Part shown: in pieces, positions 57,063 through 64,000 of the stretch
Numbering within the stretch: position 1 is the stretch's first letter
Layout of the letters: the number at the start of each line of letters is the position of its first letter
Made by a program: the position numbers and the translations under genes
From: Ignavibacteriales bacterium
GTDB taxonomy: Bacteria; Bacteroidota; Ignavibacteria; Ignavibacteriales; Ignavibacteriaceae
Reading direction: 5' to 3'
Length of the DNA stretch: 64,000 nt
NCBI GenBank assembly: GCA_016707585.1
Contig: JADJHL010000011.1
Span: 434,001 to 498,000, forward strand
The notes under the pieces: model-generated
Seen by the model: the letters and a program-made list of their open reading frames with translations, nothing else
What the model was told of the DNA's origin: nothing
Databases searched by the model: none

Positions 57063-57915
57063 ATGAGTGGGATCAGTCTGATGATAATATTAATGTAGTT
57101 ATTCATATTAAAGGATTAACAAATTATAAACTGAAAAATCATAATATAAATATTATATGGGTTATCAACCACCCTGAATTGCATGCAATAGAAGAATTAA
57201 GTCAATACGATCTTGTATTTTGTGCATCGAAAAAATATTACGATCTAATTGCAACAAAACTTTCTAAGCCTTGTTTTTATCTTCCTCAGGCTACTGATGA
57301 ATCTGTTTTTCAGGAAATGCTTAACTCAAATGAAAAGACATTGATTTACTTTTTGTAGGCAATAACTATGAATATAAAAACAATAAATGCAGAGGTATAA
57401 TTGAAGATATTGTTAAAGCAGGTAAACAATACAACCTTCATATCATAGGAAAATATTGGAATGGATTCGTCCCGGATAAATATATTAAATCAGAGTTTGT
57501 AAACTGGGAAGATTTACCAGCTTTATATGGCAGAGCAAAAATTGTATTGAATGACCACCAAGAAACAATGAGAGAAAATGGATTTATTAATAATAGAACT
57601 TTTGATCTTGCATTGATGAAGGCATTTCAAATCAATAATTATGTAGAAGGACTTGAGGACCTCGAAGTTGTTACTTATAAAGATCCCGTTGATTTAATGG
57701 AGAAGATAGATTTTTATTTAACAAATGACGAAAGAAGAAACGAAAATAGTCTAAAGGTTTATGAAAATTGCAAAACATTCACCTTCAATCAACAAGCTAC
57801 AGAGATTCTTAATTCGCTAAATAAAATTATTTCCGAAAAATCAGTTTATACTCATTGTAATATTTGCGGTCACGAAGGCAATGATTTTCTTGATATGGGT
57901 TCAAGAAAAAAGTAA
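57032..57915 (+). CDS. CgeB-like glycosyltransferase segment (continues from 55821)
   Basis: This segment is in two frames. Frame one gives IIWVINHPELHAIEELSQYDLVFCASKKYYDLIATKLSKPCFYLPQATD up to 57358. Frame two is open from about 57340 and reads DLLFVGNNYEYKNNKCRGIIEDIV...LHIIGKYW...ALYGRAKIVLNDHQETMRENGFINNRTFDLALMKAFQ, to 57915. Together they form a GT1-like CgeB/DUF3880 glycosyltransferase domain. One missing T near 57341 rejoins them. The end, YTHCNICGHEG, begins the zinc-ribbon of the next domain. Confidence 0.75.
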
Positions 57916-60506
57916 GATGTCCTGTTTGCAATAGTCTTGAAAGACAGCGTGCACTTTGGTTTCTGTTGAACCGTGATAATATGATAAAACCAAATATAAA
58001 AGTGCTTGAAATTGCTCCTTTAAATAATATGATTTACAGAAAATATTTTGAAGAAGCTGGATGTGAATATGTTTGTGTTGATAAATGGAAACACGGCAAT
58101 CCTCTTGATCCGAGAGATACAACCTGGATTGATTATGAAATGGATGTTTGTGATCTGAAATTTGATGATAATACTTTTGATTTGGTATTAATGCAGCATG
58201 TAATTGAAGAAGTACCTGATGATTATAAAGCTTTTTCAGAAATTGCACGCGTTACAAAACAAGATGGATTTGCATTACTTGAAGTACCGCATAATAAAAA
58301 TCTTAGAAAAACAATTGAGTATAATGAGCCTCAAAAATTTGGAAACTTACGCCAGTACGGTGTTGATTTTTATGAAAAAATAAAACCACTTTTTGTCTAT
58401 CGTGAAGAAGTAATTATTGATAACGTTTTGTTTAGCCGACTTGGAAAAGAAAATCATCCTGCAAATTTAAATCTTCCAATCCTTCTTGATCATCCAGCAT
58501 TTAGTAAAGCAACATTTTCGAATAGATTTAGTGAGGCATCAAATCATTTGCTTAGGAAAGGATTTACTTCTCTAACTACTGCACAGGTAAATAATCTTGT
58601 TCATCAGAATGTATATTACAAACACCCAGTCTGGTTTACATTTGATGATGGATCGGTTGAAGATATTAAACAGGCATATCCAATTTTAAAGAAGAATAAT
58701 ATTTCTGCAACAAGCTTTTTGATTCCTGAACATTTAAATGAAAAATCTATTAATGAGTGGAAGAACGTAGCAGGAAGTCAGAATTTAGATATTCAAAATC
58801 ACTCGAAAAATCATTTACTATGTTTTGTATCATCTAAAATAATAGGAGTTCAAACTGGTAATATTATTTATCCCAATTTGATGGAGGATACTAAAGAAAT
58901 TGGAACTCCAATATTTGAATTTGCTTCCTGCCTTAAATCAAAAAGATTTTTTCCGTATAAAAATGTTTTAGATGAAGCGATCCGCTTTTATAAACAAAAC
59001 ACCGAGATTGATTCGGATAATTCTATTAATAAACTGAATGAATTTTTGGCAGAAAGATTTAACAATAATTTTGGTGAATTTGAAACAGACTTATTATATT
59101 CAACAAAATTAAATGAACAAATTGAAGAAAGTCGAGAAAAGCTTGTTTCGTTATTTGGCAATGATGTTTATGCATTTTCATTTCCGTGGGGATTATACTC
59201 CAATGAAGCATTGAAAGTTAGCTCACTTAATCATTCTATTTCAGTTGGCGTTAATCCTAAACGAATTAATCATAAATATGAATCCGAAGCTTTTGAGAGA
59301 ATCGAGATTACAGGCAGTGCATATAATGAATTAATAAAATCAATTTACTCCACCCGGTCTTGGGAACAGTATGATTATAGGAATATTCCGGCAGTCTCTG
59401 TCTTGATGACAACATTTAATCGTCAGGATTTAGTATCAGATTCAATTCAAAGCGTTATTAACCAAACATATAAAGATTGGGAGTTAGTAATTATAAATGA
59501 TGGCGGTGAAGATATTGAAAATATTATTTTGCAATTCAATGATCCAAGAATTAAATATTTTAGTTGTGAGCATAAAGGTAAAGCTGCTTCTCTGAATTTT
59601 GCAATTAAAAATTCTAAGAGTAAATATATAGCCTATCTTGATGATGACGATAAATATTATCCAAATCACTTAGAAGTATTAGTAAGTTTTCTTGAAAAAC
59701 ATCCGGAGAAGGAATTTGTTTATTCAATTTCGCGTGAAGTTGAAAAAATATTTTCACAATCAGGTTGGCTAACAAAACAAAGTCTTATTCGTTATGCTCA
59801 TCATGCAACTCCTATAATGTTACGATTTATGAATCACATTCCAAATCTTTCTGCATTTCATTCAAGAAGACTTTTTGAATCTGCTGGGTTATATGACGAA
59901 AGTCTGGATGTATTAATCGATTGGGACATGTACAGAAGACTTGCGATTTATTCACCACCTTCATTTATAAATGTTGTTACTTCTGAATATTCAAAACGAA
60001 CTTTTTCAACAAATCAGGATAAACAAATTACCGGACTTTTCTATAGAGATCCTGTAAAGTATTATAACAATCGATTACAAATTCTAAATAAAAAATATCC
60101 TGCTACGGAAAATTTTATATCAAATGATAATTGTGCAGTAATAATTTGTAATAGAAATAATTTTAATTCGTTACGATATTTAATTTACAAAATCGATATG
60201 ATTAAGAAAGATTTTGGATTTGATGTTGTGTTGATTTGCGATATGATGTTAAATGAGACAGTAGTAGAACTAATTATTGCTGCTGAAGGAAAAAATATCC
60301 TTGCAATGAAGATTGAGAATCTAAATCAATCTGATCTTTTTATACAAAATGTACTTGATAATAATGCCTGGAAGAAAATTGCGATAATTGATGAAGTTGG
60401 TGAATTTAATTTTAATAATCTTAATGCTGCTTTTAAATCAGATGAGAGGATTTCTAACTATTCAACTTATTTAAAAAGAATTATCCGCATAAGAGGTATA
60501 GCGTAA
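57912..60506 (+). CDS. methyltransferase-polysaccharide deacetylase-GT2 segment (continues from 55821)
   Basis: Adding one A to the A6 run before 57912 lets the frame read KKVRCPVCNSLERQRALWFLLNR. This completes a CNIC...CPVC zinc ribbon joined to a class I methyltransferase (KVLEIAPLNN, VDKWKHGNPLDPRD, DLVLMQHVIEEVPDD). Next is a polysaccharide deacetylase (VWFTFDDGSVEDIKQAYPILKKNN and IQNHSKNHL, the Asp-Asp and His-x3-His zinc set), then a second GT2 (VSVLMTTFNRQDLVSDSIQSV, YIAYLDDDDKYYPNH). The frame ends at 60506 as RIIRIRGIA, which may itself be a frame break. Confidence 0.8.
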   Translation, partial: VRCPVCNSLERQRALWFLLNRDNMIKPNIKVLEIAPLNNMIYRKYFEEAGCEYVCVDKWKHGNPLDPRDTTWIDYEMDVCDLKFDDNTFDLVLMQHVIEEVPDDYKAFSEIARVTKQDGFALLEVPHNKNLRKTIEYNEPQKFGNLRQYGVDFYEKIKPLFVYREEVIIDNVLFSRLGKENHPANLNLPILLDHPAFSKATFSNRFSEASNHLLRKGFTSLTTAQVNNLVHQNVYYKHPVWFTFDDGSVEDIKQAYPILKKNNISATSFLIPEHLNEKSINEWKNVAGSQNLDIQNHSKNHLLCFVSSKIIGVQTGNIIYPNLMEDTKEIGTPIFEFASCLKSKRFFPYKNVLDEAIRFYKQNTEIDSDNSINKLNEFLAERFNNNFGEFETDLLYSTKLNEQIEESREKLVSLFGNDVYAFSFPWGLYSNEALKVSSLNHSISVGVNPKRINHKYESEAFERIEITGSAYNELIKSIYSTRSWEQYDYRNIPAVSVLMTTFNRQDLVSDSIQSVINQTYKDWELVIINDGGEDIENIILQFNDPRIKYFSCEHKGKAASLNFAIKNSKSKYIAYLDDDDKYYPNHLEVLVSFLEKHPEKEFVYSISREVEKIFSQSGWLTKQSLIRYAHHATPIMLRFMNHIPNLSAFHSRRLFESAGLYDESLDVLIDWDMYRRLAIYSPPSFINVVTSEYSKRTFSTNQDKQITGLFYRDPVKYYNNRLQILNKKYPATENFISNDNCAVIICNRNNFNSLRYLIYKIDMIKKDFGFDVVLICDMMLNETVVELIIAAEGKNILAMKIENLNQSDLFIQNVLDNNAWKKIAIIDEVGEFNFNNLNAAFKSDERISNYSTYLKRIIRIRGIA

Positions 60507-60514
60507 AAGATAAA

Positions 60515-62525
60515 TTGGAAGAAGTTACAGTCTCCATTATAATACCAGCATACAACAATTGGCAGTACACACAAAAATGCTTAAAGTCGATTTATGAATC
60601 AAAGCAAAATAAAACCAGGTTTGAAGTTATTGTAATTGATAATGATTCTAAAGATGAAACTCGAATTCAACTCACCAAGCTGATTAGGAAACATTCTAAT
60701 CTAAAAGTGATATTGAATGAAAAAAATTATGGATTCGCAATTGCAAATAATATTGCAGCAAAACTTCAATTTCAGATTATCTTTTATTTTTGAATAATGA
60801 TACGGTTGTTAGTAAAAATTGGTTGGATAAGCTTGTCAAAACAGCTTTAATGAGGGATGCTGGAATTGTGGGAGCCAAACTTCTGTATCCAGATAATACA
60901 ATTCAACATTCAGGTGTTGCGGTTAAAGAATACCAAAACAACATAGTTGCTTATCATCCTTTTAGTAAAGAAAAAGTGATTATATTTTAGCCAATGTTTA
61001 TCGGGAATATCAGGCTGTTACAGGTGCTTGTCTCTTAATCAAACGTAATTTATTTAACGAAGTAGGAATGTTTGATGAGGGTTTTATTAACGGATATGAA
61101 GATGTTGATTTATGTTTTAAAGTTCGAGAACAAAATCATAAAGTTATGTATTGCCCAGAAGTAAAGATTATTCATCACGAGTCCAAAACTACAGGCAGAT
61201 TTGATAATGTTATTGCAAATTCCAAATTGTTAAATTATAAATGGAACGGAAAGATTAATTCAGACGATTTGAAAAAGGAGTTTATGCCGAAAGTTAGCAT
61301 TGTTATTCCAGTTCACAATCAGCTTGATTATACAAAAAAATGTCTAGATAGTATAAGAAAGTACACTAACATTCCATATGAGATAATAATTGTAAACGAT
61401 GCTTCAACAGACCAAACAAATGATTACCTGAAAACTCAGAAAGATATTATTATAAAAAATAACGAATATAAAAAGGGTTATCCGGCTTCCTGTAACTTTG
61501 GTATAAGATCAGTCTCGGGGCAGTATATAGTTTTATTAAATAATGATACTATTTTAACCAATGGATGGATTGACCGTTTTCTTGAAGTTTTCAAATTTAA
61601 TTCAAATGTAGGAATGGTTGGTCCGGTTTCTAATTCAATAAGTGGATTTCAACTGGATAAAGAAGCCAAGTATTCTTCTATTGATGTTATGCATCAGTAT
61701 TCAAGTTCAGTTTTAAAGCAAAGAAAGTTTTCATGGATGTTAGCACCACGAATTGCTTTTGTTTGTGCAGTTATAAAACGAGAACTTATAGAAAAAATTG
61801 GAGGACTTGATGAACGTTTTACTCCAGGAAATTTTGAAGATGATGATTTTTGTTTACGAGCGCAGTTGGCTGGATATAAAACTGTAATTGCAAATGATGT
61901 TTTTATTCATCACTACGGCTCAAAAAGTTTTAAAGCTGATGGTGAAAAAAAATATGCTGAAAGACTTAAAATAAATCATAAAATATTTGTTGAAAAATGG
62001 GGCGCTGATCCTGATGAAATTTGGTTAAAACAAAAAGCATTTGATTTTAAAAGAAGCCTATTTATTTCTATTGATAAAGATGAATTTGTAAAAAGATTTG
62101 AACGTGCAAAAAATAATATTCAGGATAAAGAATTCAGTTTTGCATTAAATGAACTTGAAACTGCATTAGAAATTTTTGAAACATCTGACAAATCAATTTC
62201 ACTTATATCTAAAGAGGATTTATTTATTCTTACAGCTAATATTGCTTTAATCGTTCAAGATCTTGAAAAAGCAAAATCCAATTTTGAAGAAGCATTAAAA
62301 CTAAATCCAGCATCTTCAGAAGCTTGTTTTGGATTGGGACAAGTATTCTATCAAGCTGAAATGTTTGAAGAATCAAAAACTATGATTGAATGGGCAGTAA
62401 AAAATAATCCCAAAAATTCTAAAGCTATTGAATCTCTTAAATCTGTAAATGAAGTTTTATCCTTACCAGAAAACCACAATTCACTTTTAGAAAATGTTGT
62501 TGAACAAGTTGGAGCAGAAAAATAA
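60515..62525 (+). CDS. GT2-GT2-TPR glycosyltransferase (two frame breaks)
   Basis: Two family 2 glycosyltransferase domains in series. The first (VSIIIPAYNNWQYTQKC, LLFLNNDTVVSKNW, TGACLLIKRNLFNEVGMFDEG) is split at 60760-60763 and near 60974-60978, each by one missing A. The second, intact, starts KVSIVIPVHNQLDYTKKCLDSI and has VLLNNDTILTNGW and FEDDDFCLRAQ. A TPR tail (SNFEEALKLNPASSEACFGLGQVFYQAEMFEESKTMIEWAVKNNP) follows. The only start is a TTG at 60515 with no ribosome-binding site. The frame is open upstream through PHKRYSVKDKLEEV, so the gene may be fused to the preceding one. Confidence 0.8.
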
Positions 62526-62528
62526 CTA

Positions 62529-64000
62529 ATGTCAACTCTTAGTTTATGTATGATTGTAAAAAATGAAGAGAGATATCTTGCACAATGTTTATCATCTGTT
62601 AAGGATGTTATTGATGAAATCATAATTGTTGATACAGGTTCAACAGATAAAACATTAGAAATTGCAAAATCTTTTAATGCTAAGATTTTTAATTTTGATT
62701 GGATAAATGATTTTTCTGCGGCAAGAAATTTTGCATTAAATAAATGCAGTGGTGATTGGATTTTATATCTTGATGCTGATGAAGAATTAAATCCAAAGAG
62801 TCTGGATGATTTGAATAATTATAAAACTCATTTGCCTGCTGGAGTATATTGTACTGTAAAAAGTCTTGGCTCATCAAGCACAAATGGAAGCATGATGAAA
62901 TACCCGCGCTTGTTTGCAAATGTTTCCGGAATAGAATTTACTGGCAAAGTTCATGAACAAATAATTGATTCATTGAGGAAAAATAAAATCCCGCTTGTTG
63001 AATCAGAAATAGAAATCATTCATCACGGTTATGCCATTGATGAGGAAGGATTACAAAAAAAGAAGGAACGCAACTTATCATTGCTGTTATCGAACGAGAA
63101 TAAAAAAAGCAACGTCTATGATAAACTAAAGCTAGTCCAAACACTTATTTCATTAGAAAAATTTGATGAAGCAGAAGTAAGAACAAATAATCTAATAAAA
63201 AATAAACATATATCTTCTAATGATCTTAGTTTAGCGTTATTCTATCTGGCTCAAATTAAGTATGAAAAAAATGATTTAAAGTCTGCACAAAATTTTGCAT
63301 CTAAATCATACAAAAATCTAAATACCAAATCAGAACTGAATTATCTGCTTTATCTCATTCAATTAAGATTTCAAAATTATAGTGAAGCACTTAAATATCT
63401 TTTAAACTCAATTAACTTAAATAAGAGATTTTTAGAAAGTAAAAGTTTAATTGAAAGTGAAAACATTTTAGATCAAACTGATTTGTACTTGCGTGCTATA
63501 AATTTATGTTCAAAATTAGACAAGACTTGCGATGCTGAAAATTTAAGTATGGAATTGTCACAATATATTTCAACAGAAAAACAGATTGATATTAAAATCG
63601 TTCAACCTTTTTTTGAAAACCTTTTTTTAAATTATTCTATTAAGGAATCAGATTCCAAGCTGTTAAAAGAATTAATAAATCCAATACATCTAAATAGTAT
63701 TGCAGAGATAATTAAATTTTGTAAAGATGATTTGATAATAATATCAACCCTTAATTTACTGCTTCAAATATTTCCGGCATCATCAATTATTTATAAAAAT
63801 CTTGCACAATTATTTATAAACTCAAATCAAGAACAAGCTATTGAGTTATTTTACAAATCTTTAGAATTTGAGGAGGACCCTTCAGTTTATATCAACTTAA
63901 TTTCAATCTACATCTCAAAAAGTGATTATGAAGGTGTGAGAAAATGCTTTAATCAGCTTCAAGTCAATTGTTCAAACAAACCTCAAATCAAGCAAAAAAT
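62529..64000 (+). CDS. GT2-TPR glycosyltransferase, truncated by window edge
   Basis: This frame opens with ATG at 62529, three bases after the previous stop, and runs to the end of the window without a stop (at least 490 residues). The N-terminus is a WaaE/SunS-like family 2 glycosyltransferase: LSLCMIVKNEERYLAQCLSSV, EIIIVDTGSTDKT, FSAARNFALNKCSGDWILYLDADEEL. The rest is a long helical TPR-like region (LALFYLAQIKYEKNDLKSAQNFASKSYKN and ELFYKSLEFEEDPSVYINLISIYISKSDYEG). TPR regions bind protein acceptors in several cytoplasmic glycosyltransferases. Confidence 0.85.
   Translation, partial: MSTLSLCMIVKNEERYLAQCLSSVKDVIDEIIIVDTGSTDKTLEIAKSFNAKIFNFDWINDFSAARNFALNKCSGDWILYLDADEELNPKSLDDLNNYKTHLPAGVYCTVKSLGSSSTNGSMMKYPRLFANVSGIEFTGKVHEQIIDSLRKNKIPLVESEIEIIHHGYAIDEEGLQKKKERNLSLLLSNENKKSNVYDKLKLVQTLISLEKFDEAEVRTNNLIKNKHISSNDLSLALFYLAQIKYEKNDLKSAQNFASKSYKNLNTKSELNYLLYLIQLRFQNYSEALKYLLNSINLNKRFLESKSLIESENILDQTDLYLRAINLCSKLDKTCDAENLSMELSQYISTEKQIDIKIVQPFFENLFLNYSIKESDSKLLKELINPIHLNSIAEIIKFCKDDLIIISTLNLLLQIFPASSIIYKNLAQLFINSNQEQAIELFYKSLEFEEDPSVYINLISIYISKSDYEGVRKCFNQLQVNCSNKPQIKQK

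Noticed and set aside
57901..58248. Minus-strand frame of 115 codons rich in H and Q
   Set aside because: It is antisense to the zinc-ribbon methyltransferase, whose motifs are clear.
1..64000. tRNA, rRNA and insertion-sequence transposase genes
   Set aside because: Gaps were read on both strands for cloverleaf, rRNA-like segments and transposase motifs; none was recognised.

Overview
The window is AT-rich bacterial chromosome. Several features point to the Ignavibacteria/Bacteroidota side of the tree: two exported proteins carry the NYPNPFNP-type C-terminal sorting domain of type IX secretion, the lipoproteins and outer-membrane barrels look like those of that group, and there is a very large propeller-type (Reg_prop/Y_Y_Y) sensor kinase. 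The assignment is by gene style only, because no rRNA or tRNA gene is present.

Layout. Positions 1-1345 are gene-free and repeat-rich. They hold several palindromic or foldback elements and an array of eleven units with an exact 21-bp period. Positions 1.35-12.6 kb carry envelope and exported proteins: a serine hydrolase with TPRs, a type IX cargo protein, lipoproteins, a TonB C-terminal-domain protein, beta-barrels, a GT39-type membrane glycosyltransferase, a flavodoxin-like protein and a transglutaminase/TPR protein. Positions 12.8-30.5 kb carry a TPR lipoprotein, an S9 peptidase, a long BNR-propeller type IX cargo protein, a GH16 glucanase lipoprotein, a MATE exporter, mnmA, a trypsin-like lipoprotein, an MFS transporter, a hybrid kinase and an ACC-deaminase-like PLP enzyme. 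Positions 30.7-34.6 kb carry an overlapping NarL-type regulator and propeller kinase pair. Positions 35-47 kb are mostly housekeeping: pirin, GT-C, methyltransferase, iorAB, pepP, lgt, NYN, topA, yidD and mtgA. Positions 46.8-50.8 kb encode two overlapping soluble sensor kinases, followed by a coiled-coil membrane protein of unknown function.

From 52.9 kb to the right edge lies a tightly packed plus-strand cluster for glycan synthesis. It starts with a cytidylyltransferase fused to an RraA-like domain. A capsule-type glycosyltransferase with TPRs follows, then a very long multi-domain polypeptide (TPR, GT2, CgeB-like GT, zinc-ribbon methyltransferase, polysaccharide deacetylase, GT2). After that come a GT2-GT2-TPR protein, possibly the tail of the same polypeptide, and a further GT2-TPR gene that runs off the window. 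Start and stop codons of the first genes overlap. No flippase, polymerase or membrane-anchored transferase is visible. I read it as a candidate cytoplasmic protein-glycosylation or surface-glycan assembly line, and it is the most interesting system here.

Sequence quality. At least eleven reading-frame breaks occur in otherwise intact genes. Ten behave as the loss of one base and one as the gain of one base, and most lie in or beside short A/T runs. Consensus sequencing error is the simplest explanation, so broken genes are annotated across the break as one gene where the two halves form one family member.
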